From an uncultured Blautia sp. (GTDB lineage Bacteria > Bacillota > Clostridia > Lachnospirales > Lachnospiraceae), in contig UQMI01000015.1 in NCBI GenBank assembly GCA_900542045.1, forward strand, positions 1 to 63,529: 63,529 nucleotides of DNA, read 5' to 3'. Under the pieces are notes generated by a model that was not told the DNA's origin, did no database searches, and saw only the letters and a program-made list of their open reading frames with translations. A program made the position numbers and the translations under genes. Below are positions 34,627 to 42,984 of this stretch, piece by piece; position 1 is the stretch's first letter; each line of letters opens with the position of its first letter.

Positions 34627-36645
34627 TTACCCAAATGCTTTTCCATACCGAAAGATCAGCTTCTGGTGCCATCTGAGTTTTCCGTAAATTTCTTCTGCTG
34701 CTTTCCGGTAAGTTTTCACTAATTCCCTGTTGCTTTTATCCGCCGTCTTTCCAGCCCCATAGGCTGCTTCCATGGCGAGCTCCTGCATTCTGGAAATTTC
34801 CTTTACAGTCACCCCTGGAATCTTCCTGGCCAGTTCTCCGGCGAAGTCATCTTCTGTTCCTTCATACCCCTTCAGATAGCCGCTAAAATGCAGCATCTCC
34901 ATAAATCTGCCAAATACTTTACAAGCGCTCATCTGCTCCAGCCGCCGCATTCTCCTGCTGCGCCGGCAATCCAGAAACACAGGCGCCAGGAACAGCAGAT
35001 ATGCCGCAGAAAGCAGCAGAATCTCACCCAGACTTCCCAATGATTCCAGATGGATTTCCGGAAGAGACAACGCCATGGTCTGCGCCGCCCGCACCGGTCT
35101 CTGTTCCGTTTCCGCACCGGATTCCTCCGGCAGTTCCAGAGACCACTCCTCCTGCATCTGTGAAAGCCGCTCCAGATCCAATCCGTCAAATCCCGGATAA
35201 ACAGCCGCAGAGCTGCCGTCTGAAGCCGGCGTCACTTCCACCGGCGTCCATCCATAATCATCCAGAAGAATTTCTGTCCAGGCATGAGCAGACGCATCCG
35301 TGACTACAGCCCTGTAGGTGCCGTCCTCCTGCAGCTCAAAGTCTGACGGATACAGCACATAACCAGATGCATACCGGGACGGTACACCGTACATTCTGTA
35401 CAGCAAAGTAGCTGCAGACGCGAAATGAACACAATAGCCTTTGCCGCTTTCAAACAGAAAATATTCCACAATATCTTCATTCAGCGGCGCCCATCCCGGT
35501 GTTCTGGTATAAACAGCATTGCTCTGGAGCGTATATAAAATGAATTCTGTGATCTCATTGAGCTCCTCCAAAGGATGCTGCCTTGCCAGTTCGGCCAGCC
35601 GCGGCAGGAGCTCCCAGGGTACTTTCGTATAGGCAGTTCCGGCCGCTTCCCGATATGCATTCTGCAGATCTCCATACCATCCCATCATCATTCCATTATC
35701 TCCAGCCGGCACTTCCCACTGCACATTCATGTCTTTCTGTTCAAAATACCAGTAAAAATACCCCAGACTATAATCCGTATTTTCTCCAGTGGCCATGGAA
35801 TTGTTCCATCCCCGGCTTTGCCGGCTGTAATAAGGTGTATACAGCGTACGGTAATCCTGGTTGACATGCTGGACCGCCATGATCACAGGCTCTGTTTCCG
35901 TCTGCGTGGTCCTGTTCAGCACATAATACATACTGGAGTACATGCCGCCGATCATACTGGCCCATTCTCGCCAGTGCAGAACCTGGTCCATATCTATATA
36001 AACCTGTTCGTCATCTGCCGGAAGCCAGTCTCCGCCCACATAATCTCCGCCGGTAAAACCCTTCAGATACAGCGTCTCTGTGGGCCGCCTGGAAACCGTC
36101 ACCTGAAGCTGGTCAGTTCCCGTAGCGTAATTGTTGCCGCTGCTGACCAGACCGTTTGCTATGGGATTCTCCGACTGTCCCGAAACCTGGCTGGTAATCT
36201 GGTAGATACTGCCTTCCGCTTTATATGCCAGATCATAAAAGTCTTCTTCATAACGGGAGACTAGTATGAAAGAAATCAAAAATCCGACTCCCATTAATAA
36301 TAGCACGACTCGGCATATTTTCCAAGAGAGCCGTTTCTGGCCATTCTCCGGAAACAACAGCCGGTACCTTCCTTTTTCTATCAATCGCAGGGACCAGAAA
36401 GCGATCTGAAAAAAAACCAGCAATACCAGCGAACCGATACCCGGCCGGATCCCAAACAAAGGCGCCGCCAGAAGGAGCGCGGAAGTTACCAGATACAACA
36501 GCATGTGATTTTTCAGCAGCATTTCCAGAAAAAACAGCAGCAGCACAATTCTGTATACACCGGGCAGAAGGCACAGAAACGCAGCAGTCCCATTTTCTTT
36601 ATAATTCAGTTGTTTTTTCTCTACCAGCAGTTCAATCCCGTTCAC
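34627..36645 (-). CDS. Membrane transglutaminase-like protein (TgpA/DUF3488 type)
   Basis: A 672-aa membrane protein. Four to five N-terminal helices (residues 25-160) precede an extracellular region whose transglutaminase core (390-480) has the nucleophile Cys in GYCVHFASAATLLYR and His in DASAHAWTEI. The acid position lies in GWTPVEVTP, with Glu where Asp is usual. A further membrane helix (LLLSAAYLLFLAPVF) and a cytoplasmic DUF4129-like tail follow. GTG start with AAGGAG 7 nt upstream. Such proteins are usually in operon with MoxR and DUF58, as here, though the DUF58 gene is broken. The substrate is unknown. Confidence 0.83.
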   Translation of the reverse strand: MNGIELLVEKKQLNYKENGTAAFLCLLPGVYRIVLLLFFLEMLLKNHMLLYLVTSALLLAAPLFGIRPGIGSLVLLVFFQIAFWSLRLIEKGRYRLLFPENGQKRLSWKICRVVLLLMGVGFLISFILVSRYEEDFYDLAYKAEGSIYQITSQVSGQSENPIANGLVSSGNNYATGTDQLQVTVSRRPTETLYLKGFTGGDYVGGDWLPADDEQVYIDMDQVLHWREWASMIGGMYSSMYYVLNRTTQTETEPVIMAVQHVNQDYRTLYTPYYSRQSRGWNNSMATGENTDYSLGYFYWYFEQKDMNVQWEVPAGDNGMMMGWYGDLQNAYREAAGTAYTKVPWELLPRLAELARQHPLEELNEITEFILYTLQSNAVYTRTPGWAPLNEDIVEYFLFESGKGYCVHFASAATLLYRMYGVPSRYASGYVLYPSDFELQEDGTYRAVVTDASAHAWTEILLDDYGWTPVEVTPASDGSSAAVYPGFDGLDLERLSQMQEEWSLELPEESGAETEQRPVRAAQTMALSLPEIHLESLGSLGEILLLSAAYLLFLAPVFLDCRRSRRMRRLEQMSACKVFGRFMEMLHFSGYLKGYEGTEDDFAGELARKIPGVTVKEISRMQELAMEAAYGAGKTADKSNRELVKTYRKAAEEIYGKLRWHQKLIFRYGKAFG

Positions 36646-36660
36646 CCCAACGCTCCTTCA

Positions 36661-37197
36661 CTATAATGTGAACACTCTTTGTTCTATTTCCTGTTCCAGA
36701 TTCTCTCCCGAGAACTGATGGAACAGCTTTCCATTCTTATACCAGCCGAGGCCTGTATCCAACAGAAAGAAGCTGCCATACAATGCTCCCCGGCGCAGCA
36801 GCATTTCTTTTTCCTGTGTTCCGCCTTCCTCTGCCGCAGAAAGCTGATACAGCTGAAGCAGAAGCTCCCTGTGCTGCTCCTGGCTGAAAATTTCCATCTC
36901 TCTGACGCATCCTTTCTCACTGTCGAACCAGTATACACACGGCCGGACAGACTGTTCCTGTGCTCCTTTTGCATTTCCAGGCCCAATACAGCCATTCCAT
37001 TTGTCTCTTCCTCATATTCTTTAATCCAGAGCCTTCCGGTTCGGGCGCTCTGGTTCCAGTGAATATGACGCCAGGAATCTTCCGGACGGTATTCCATCCG
37101 CATGGGCTGGCTGTTGGGAAAAGCGGCAACAGTCAGCTCCTGACGGATTTTCCGGGATGCAGAAAACAACGCCAGATAATCATAAACTTTCAACTGC
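36661..37197 (-). pseudogene. Remnant of a DUF58 protein gene
   Basis: Between MoxR and the transglutaminase gene lies only the centre and end of a DUF58 protein. The signature EYRPEDSWRHIHWNQSART is in frame with MoxR. After about GMAVLGLEM the homology shifts to another frame (YWFDSEKGCVREMEIF, ending RVFTL), which stops at 36661, 15 nt before the next start. The N-terminal membrane half and a start codon are missing. This indicates a deletion joining MoxR to DUF58 plus a frameshift near 36940-36980. Confidence 0.65.
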
Positions 37198-38072
37198 TCC
37201 ATTTTTCCGTCTATGCTCTCTCTGAGCCGATGGCTTACCACATAAGGGAACTGCTCTTTGACATCTGCCGGCGTCACATAGCTTCTGCCTTCCAGCCATG
37301 CGGCTGCCCTGGCCATCTTCACAAGAGCAATGGTCGCTCTTGGGCTGGCTCCCCGTTCCAGATAAGGATTTTCACGGGTAGCCGTGATCAGCTCCAGCAG
37401 ATACCGGTACACCTTCTCCCGGATGTAAATACTGTGGATTTCCTTTTGAATCTCCAGCAGTACCGGCCGGTTCAGGATGGGCCTGACCAGATCCAGCGGC
37501 CTGATCTCTCCCACTTCCATCGCCATGGCAAGCTCACTGTCAAAATCCGGATATCCCAATGTCATGGAAATCATAAAACGGTCCACCTGGGCTTCTGGCA
37601 GAGGCTGCGTGCCTGCACTTCCAAAAGGATTCTGGGTAGCCACCACAAAAAATGGTCTGGGAACCTCCCTGGTCTCCCCTTCCACCGAAACTTTCCGTTC
37701 TTCCATAACTTCCAGAAGCGCCGATTGCGTCTTAGGAGAGGTACGGTTCAACTCATCTGCCAGAAGCAGGTTGCAGAAAACCACTCCAGGCTGATACACA
37801 AATTTTTCCTTATCTCTCCTGTATACAGAAAATCCCGTAAGATCCGACGGCATTACATCCGGCGTAAACTGCACTCTCTTATAATCCAGTTCCATTGCCC
37901 TGGAAAAGGCCAGCGCCAGAGTGGTTTTTCCCACACCAGGAATATCTTCCAGCAAAATATGTCCATCTGCCAGAAAAGCCAGCATCATCTCCCGCACTTC
38001 CGTTTCTTTCCCAAGGATCACCTGGTTCACCTGCTCCATCACAGCATGTATTTTCTTCTGATGTATATCCAA
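36684..38072 (-). CDS. MoxR-family AAA+ ATPase, fused in frame to DUF58 remnant
   Basis: Residues 1-290 are a complete MoxR ATPase: Walker A DIPGVGKTTLA, Walker B LLLADELNRTSPKTQSALLE, sensor ATQNPFGSAGTQPLPEAQ and the helical lid (SPRATIALVKMARAAA). Beyond residue 290 the frame runs into DUF58-like sequence and then into about 90 residues of Ser/Cys-rich sequence that is a frame-shifted reading. The TTG at 38072 has AGGAGG 7 nt upstream and is preferred over the long upstream frame, which overlaps the kinase gene. MoxR ATPases act as chaperones for vWA/DUF58 partners; the partner here is decayed. Confidence 0.8.
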   Translation of the reverse strand: MDIHQKKIHAVMEQVNQVILGKETEVREMMLAFLADGHILLEDIPGVGKTTLALAFSRAMELDYKRVQFTPDVMPSDLTGFSVYRRDKEKFVYQPGVVFCNLLLADELNRTSPKTQSALLEVMEERKVSVEGETREVPRPFFVVATQNPFGSAGTQPLPEAQVDRFMISMTLGYPDFDSELAMAMEVGEIRPLDLVRPILNRPVLLEIQKEIHSIYIREKVYRYLLELITATRENPYLERGASPRATIALVKMARAAAWLEGRSYVTPADVKEQFPYVVSHRLRESIDGKMEQLKVYDYLALFSASRKIRQELTVAAFPNSQPMRMEYRPEDSWRHIHWNQSARTGRLWIKEYEEETNGMAVLGLEMQKEHRNSLSGRVYTGSTVRKDASERWKFSARSSTGSFCFSCISFLRQRKAEHRKKKCCCAGEHCMAASFCWIQASAGIRMESCSISSRERIWNRK

Positions 38073-38077
38073 TCTTT

Positions 38078-39565
38078 TCACCTCCTGCTTTCTTCTTTCT
38101 GTATTATACTCTTTCCATTGGCCTCCATTCTGGGACAGCAGAACCAGAACCGGTTGCATCCTTCCTCATAATCCACTCCATAGGGCATTTCATGGGCCTG
38201 CAGGATGGCGCTGACGATAGACAGTCCCAGTCCGGTTCCTTCGTTTCGTCCGCCCTGATGCTGACTTCTCTGGTAACGTTCCCAGATCAGTTCTCTTTCC
38301 TCTTCCGGAATAGGCGGACTTTCATTTTTGATGGCTACCAGAATGCCCTGAGGCACTTCTGTAATCTCTGCCCGCACCATCAGCCCTTCCTGTGTATGGT
38401 TCAGCGCATTATAAAGCAGATTCCGTATCACCTGACTGATCTTCAGCGCATCCACATAGACCGACACCTCTTCCGCAAAAAAATTATACTCCATATGCAG
38501 CCGGTATTCTTTTGCCCTCTGCTCACACAGCAGAATCTCTGATTCCACAATTTCACAGAGATTGTACCAGTCCTTTCGCAGCTGCAGATAGCCGGCCTGC
38601 AGCTGCGAATAATCCAGGATATCATTGACCATTTCGCTCATACGGCCAGATTCCCGGATGATCAGATCCAGATCTTCTTTCCGCTTTTCCTGGTCTTTCC
38701 AGTGTACATCTCTGACCATTTCCGCATATCCGGCAATCAGTGCCAACGGAGATCGGAGCTCATGAGAAACGTTGGCGATTACTTCTTTACGGAGCGCATC
38801 CACCCGCTGCAGCGCTTTTCCCAGCTGGTTCACGGAGTCCGCCAGCTGCCCCACTTCATCTTTCAGATTCAGATTCACAGTCACTGCCAGATTGCCGCGG
38901 GCCAGTTCATCTACGGTTCCTTTGATCGCATGGATAGGTTTCACAAAACTTCTGGAAAGCACCGCAGCCAGAACGGAAGCTGCCAGCGTCAGAAGGATAC
39001 TGAAAACGATCAGCTGTCTCCGGTTCATTTCCAATACTCGATACAGCTCGGAAAAAGACTGATAGAGGATCACATAAGACTCTTCCTGATCATACACTAC
39101 GGGAATGCCGATTTCATAAGATACCACCTGGCCGCCTTTGCGGGTTTCTCTTGTATATTCTTCTCCGTCCAGGATCTGCTGGTAGGATTCACTGCTGCGA
39201 ATGTCCTCCCATACCTGTATCTCTGCCGTTTCACTGTCCAGATCAATAGGATGGCCATAACTGTACATTCGAAGCAGCTCGCCATTTCCATCCACTAATA
39301 TAGTTTTTCCATTCGTAGTTTGGCTCAGATAAGAAAGCAAAGATTCATTTCTGGCCAGATCTTCTGTGGAAATATCCTGCATGGCCGGCTGCAGCCGGTC
39401 CTGAATCTCCTGAATCGTCATATTGATATAATTGCGCTCCATCACCAGGACCTGTATGACCCACATCAGCCCTATGGTAAACAGGACCAGAGCCATCATA
39501 ATCAGCCATAATCTGACCACCATTCTGGAAAAAAAATATTTTCTTTTATTCTTCTCTGTATTCAA
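38078..39565 (-). CDS. Sensor histidine kinase (OmpR-partner type)
   Basis: A 495-aa kinase with an N-terminal membrane helix (residues 15-38), an extracellular sensor of about 140 residues, a second helix (near 190) and a HAMP domain (PIHAIKGTVDELARGN). The HisKA box is SHELRSPLALIAGYAEMV. The ATPase domain has the N-box VIRNLLYNALNHT and GTGLGLSI. It overlaps its response-regulator gene by 20 nt and precedes the MoxR gene by 5 nt, so it may control or sit within that operon. Confidence 0.92.
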   Translation of the reverse strand: MNTEKNKRKYFFSRMVVRLWLIMMALVLFTIGLMWVIQVLVMERNYINMTIQEIQDRLQPAMQDISTEDLARNESLLSYLSQTTNGKTILVDGNGELLRMYSYGHPIDLDSETAEIQVWEDIRSSESYQQILDGEEYTRETRKGGQVVSYEIGIPVVYDQEESYVILYQSFSELYRVLEMNRRQLIVFSILLTLAASVLAAVLSRSFVKPIHAIKGTVDELARGNLAVTVNLNLKDEVGQLADSVNQLGKALQRVDALRKEVIANVSHELRSPLALIAGYAEMVRDVHWKDQEKRKEDLDLIIRESGRMSEMVNDILDYSQLQAGYLQLRKDWYNLCEIVESEILLCEQRAKEYRLHMEYNFFAEEVSVYVDALKISQVIRNLLYNALNHTQEGLMVRAEITEVPQGILVAIKNESPPIPEEERELIWERYQRSQHQGGRNEGTGLGLSIVSAILQAHEMPYGVDYEEGCNRFWFCCPRMEANGKSIIQKEESRR

Positions 39566-40217
39566 ATTTATACCCCACTCCCCATACTGTTCTGATCAGC
39601 TTCCGGTATGGCCCCAGGTGGTCCCGCAGAGATTTTACATGGGTATCCACAGTCCGGGTATCTCCATGATACTCATATCCCCATACCGTTTCCAGAAGCT
39701 GATCCCGGGTCAGAACGATATGCTCATTCTGCGCCAGCTTCACCAGAAGATCAAATTCCTTGGGTGGAAGGCTGATCACATGGTCATCCATGGTCACGAT
39801 CCGTTCTTCTACCCGGATACACAGATTTCCGTATTTCAGCACAGTCACCGCAGCGTTTCCCGTCCGCTTCAGAACCGCATTTACCCTGGCCATCAGTTCC
39901 TTGGGGCTGAATGGCTTGGCAACATAGTCGTCCGCTCCCAGCCGGAATCCCAGAAGCTTGTCGTATTCCTCACTTCTTGCCGTCAGCATGATAACCGGCA
40001 CCTGAGAATACTCCCGAATTTCCGACAAAACTTCATATCCATCCTTCCCCGGCATCATAATGTCAAGGATCAGAATATCAAACTCTGTTTCCTGCACCTG
40101 TTCCAGCGCTTCACTGGCATTTTGTGCCTCCTGACACTGGAAGCCTTCCAGCTCCGCATAAGTCCGCACCAGATTTCTTAAATGTATATCATCATCCACG
40201 ATCAGCATCTTCCGCAT
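39546..40217 (-). CDS. OmpR-family response regulator
   Basis: A 223-aa regulator: receiver domain (MLIVDDDIHLRN, phosphoacceptor in LILDIMMPGKDG, MLTARSEE, Lys in YVAKPFSPKE) and a C-terminal winged helix (LPPKEFDLLVKLAQNE, VWGYEYHGDTRTVDTHV). The ATG at 40217 follows AAAGGAGA. It is transcribed with the downstream kinase. Confidence 0.94.
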   Translation of the reverse strand: MRKMLIVDDDIHLRNLVRTYAELEGFQCQEAQNASEALEQVQETEFDILILDIMMPGKDGYEVLSEIREYSQVPVIMLTARSEEYDKLLGFRLGADDYVAKPFSPKELMARVNAVLKRTGNAAVTVLKYGNLCIRVEERIVTMDDHVISLPPKEFDLLVKLAQNEHIVLTRDQLLETVWGYEYHGDTRTVDTHVKSLRDHLGPYRKLIRTVWGVGYKFEYREE

Positions 40218-40373
40218 AACTAACTGTCTCCTTTCCAAGGTTACACGCCTTTTTCCTCGCTTTATCAGAATATCCCCCAAATGTGATTTTTTTGTGAGGT
40301 TTTTATGAGAAAATAAGCAAATTCTGCAAAAAGAATTTCCTCCGTCTGAAGCGGATCACTGCCGCAGCAAAAA

Positions 40374-40417
40374 CAGCCGGCAATCGGAAAACTTTTTTCT
40401 CTTCCGAATGTCGGCTG
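40374..40417 (-). terminator. Intrinsic terminator after the CheB-CheR gene
   Basis: CAGCCGxCAxTCGGAA arms (two mismatches) form a long hairpin, with TTTTTG following on the minus strand. It separates the CheBR operon from the response-regulator operon. Confidence 0.75.
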
Positions 40418-40448
40418 CTTTTTATCTGCTTATTAAAATGTTTTCATA

Positions 40449-42980
40449 TTACTCTGCTTTTTGCTGTACTCCCAGGCTGTCAATGATCGTGATCACCAGT
40501 CCCCGGATATTATTTTCCGTGGTTCGATACGGCGCGATCCGAAGTGTATAATAACGGCCGCTCATAGCTGTAACCTCACGGTCAATGGGTACCAGATCCT
40601 TCAATACTTCCTTGGCGTCTTTGATAATATCCTCATCCGGGAAACTGTGAGCAAAAATCTGCAGTGACCGTCCCACATCATGTTCCATCAGCTGGAACTC
40701 TCGTCCCACATATTCCGTAAATTTTCGAATGTTCAGATTACTGTCCACAAACAGGATTCCGATCATGGTGGAAGAAAGGAAGTTCGTCAGGTCGTTGGTC
40801 AGCATGGTCAGCTCATCCAGCTTCTGCTGATACTCCGTATTTACCGTATAAAGTTCTTCATTCACCGACTGCAGCTCTTCATTGGAGCTCTGCAGTTCTT
40901 CGTTGGCCGTCAGAAGTTCTTCATTGGCCGCCTGCAGTTCTTCATTTACCGTTTCCAGTTCGCCGATGGTAGACTTCAGGTCATTCTGAGATTCATGGAG
41001 TTCCTGCTCCAGATCCGCGATCCGTCTGGCCGCTGTAGTATCCACATCATACTTTTCAGTCACTCCCTCCATGTCTGCCGAAGAACTCTCCCGGAAGAGT
41101 ACCGCGATCAGTCCGGACTCATTCCGGTCGCCGGCCGGCACCGGACTCACAGTGAGATTGACATTCCTTCGTCCGGACGGACAGTCCACAGCAATTCCGG
41201 TATAAGTTACCGTAATATGCTCTACACGGCACCGGTTAATGGCTGTAGAAGCCACCAGACTTAAATCCTTATGGATCATACTGAAGAAATTAAAAGTGGC
41301 TTTTCCCGGCGCAATAGCCAGATAATCCTGATAATTTCCAAAAAAATGTATAACTGTGTTCGCCTCATTCAAAACAACCGATGCAGGCAGAAAACTTTCC
41401 AGAAACTGCAGATACGTGTTTTCCAGCACATATTCTCCCGTTTCCCGGTCTGCCGCACTGCTGCTTCTTGGAGGTATCGTATGTACATTTGGAATATTAA
41501 ATGAAGGGGGTATAAATTCATCCACTTTACCTTCTCCTTTATGTATGTAAATTTTTTCTGCACTGCATACAGGTCGGAAAACATTACTGTATTCCCCGGC
41601 TGTCTCGCTTTTTCCAAGGAACAGATAACCTCCCTTTTTTAACGCAGAATGGAAGATCGCGAACAGAGTTCTCTGCAGGACCGGCTGAAAATAGATCATT
41701 ACATTCCTGCAGCTGATCAGATCCAGCTTTCCAAAAGGCGGATCAGACAGCATATTATGAGGCGCAAAAATAATCATTCTCCGGATTTCCTTTGAAATCA
41801 CATACTGCTCACTCTTCTTGGTAAAAAATTTTGCCAGCCGTTCTGTGGAAACATCATCCAGGATGCTTTCCGAATACACACCTTTTCCCGCCTGTTCGAT
41901 CGCTTTCGTATCCACATCCGTGGCAAATATCTTCACATCTCTCTGTACGTTCAGCTCATCCATAACTTCCCGGAAAAGGATCGCCAGGGAATATGCTTCT
42001 TCTCCGGTAGAACAGCCTGCGCTCCAGACACGGATCGGATCTTTTTCACTGGTATTCTCCACGATATTATAAATCACATTCTGCTTCAGTTTTTCAAAAA
42101 AAGCGGGATCCCGGAAAAAGTTTGTCACACCGATCAGAATTTCCTTAACCAGCACATTACACTCACCCGGATCTTCCATTAAAAGCCGCACATATTCCAT
42201 CAGACTGACGCTGTGGGTCACCACCATCCTCCGTTCAATCCGGCGCAGCACGGTAGTTCTTTTATAATTGGTAAAATCAATACCGCTAGTTTTTTTCAGA
42301 ATGCTGTAAATCTGCGTAAAAGTCTCCTCATCCGTAATCAGGATTTCTTTATCCTGGGTCTTGATCAGCGTAGGGTACTGACAAAAATTCAGGATCTCGT
42401 CCACAATCTCGTCAGGAGACAATATGAAGTCCGCAAGCCCGGTATTGATCACGCTTCTTGGCATTCCATCGAATTTGGCTGTCTCCGGACTCTGCACGAT
42501 CACAAGACCGCCGTTTTCTTTTACAACCTTAATACCGCTGGTGCCGTCAGAACCGGTCCCGGACATCACTACCGCAACTGCCTTTTCTTTTTGCTCCCTG
42601 GCCAGAGACGCAAAAAAGACATCAATGGGGTGGTTCAGCATTCCGTGGATAAACTCTGACAACAGCAGTTTTCCGTCCTGCAGAGTCATATTCTTTTTGG
42701 GGGGAATCAAATACACCGTATTTGGCCGGATCCGCATTCCATTTTCCGCCTGTTTTACTTCCATTTCCGTATGTTTTCCCAGAATATCCGCCATCAGGCT
42801 CTTATAATCCGGCGAAAGATGCTGCACCACCACAAAACTCAGTCCGCTGTTGCCCGGCATATGCTGAAAAAACTGCTGAAGCGCTTCCAATCCTCCTGCA
42901 GAAGCGCCAATTCCTATGATATGGGTATATTCCTCCCGTATCTCCTTTTCTTTTTCACGGGCATTCATGACATCAGTCAT
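40449..42980 (-). CDS. CheB-CheR-coiled coil-PAS hybrid protein
   Basis: An 843-aa fusion. Residues 20-200 are a CheB methylesterase with Ser in IGASAGGLEAL, His in VVVQHLSPDYKS and Asp in GTGSDGTSG. Residues 215-480 are a CheR methyltransferase with SAM site VWSAGCSTGEEAYSLAI. Residues 645-710 form a heptad coiled coil of NEELQ units, and the rest is a PAS domain. No receiver domain or chemoreceptor is encoded nearby. Such hybrids are thought to methylate non-flagellar signalling proteins. It starts 5 nt after the EAL gene ends, so the two form an operon. Confidence 0.9.
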   Translation of the reverse strand: MTDVMNAREKEKEIREEYTHIIGIGASAGGLEALQQFFQHMPGNSGLSFVVVQHLSPDYKSLMADILGKHTEMEVKQAENGMRIRPNTVYLIPPKKNMTLQDGKLLLSEFIHGMLNHPIDVFFASLAREQKEKAVAVVMSGTGSDGTSGIKVVKENGGLVIVQSPETAKFDGMPRSVINTGLADFILSPDEIVDEILNFCQYPTLIKTQDKEILITDEETFTQIYSILKKTSGIDFTNYKRTTVLRRIERRMVVTHSVSLMEYVRLLMEDPGECNVLVKEILIGVTNFFRDPAFFEKLKQNVIYNIVENTSEKDPIRVWSAGCSTGEEAYSLAILFREVMDELNVQRDVKIFATDVDTKAIEQAGKGVYSESILDDVSTERLAKFFTKKSEQYVISKEIRRMIIFAPHNMLSDPPFGKLDLISCRNVMIYFQPVLQRTLFAIFHSALKKGGYLFLGKSETAGEYSNVFRPVCSAEKIYIHKGEGKVDEFIPPSFNIPNVHTIPPRSSSAADRETGEYVLENTYLQFLESFLPASVVLNEANTVIHFFGNYQDYLAIAPGKATFNFFSMIHKDLSLVASTAINRCRVEHITVTYTGIAVDCPSGRRNVNLTVSPVPAGDRNESGLIAVLFRESSSADMEGVTEKYDVDTTAARRIADLEQELHESQNDLKSTIGELETVNEELQAANEELLTANEELQSSNEELQSVNEELYTVNTEYQQKLDELTMLTNDLTNFLSSTMIGILFVDSNLNIRKFTEYVGREFQLMEHDVGRSLQIFAHSFPDEDIIKDAKEVLKDLVPIDREVTAMSGRYYTLRIAPYRTTENNIRGLVITIIDSLGVQQKAE

Positions 42981-42984
42981 CTTG

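Noticed and set aside
36930..36990. Programmed frameshift producing full-length DUF58
   Set aside because: Only a short A run with AGGAG is present, no classic slippery heptamer, and the N-terminal half of DUF58 is missing anyway.
36960..38171. Long plus-strand open frame opposite MoxR
   Set aside because: The minus strand encodes clear Walker A and B motifs; the plus frame has no family resemblance.
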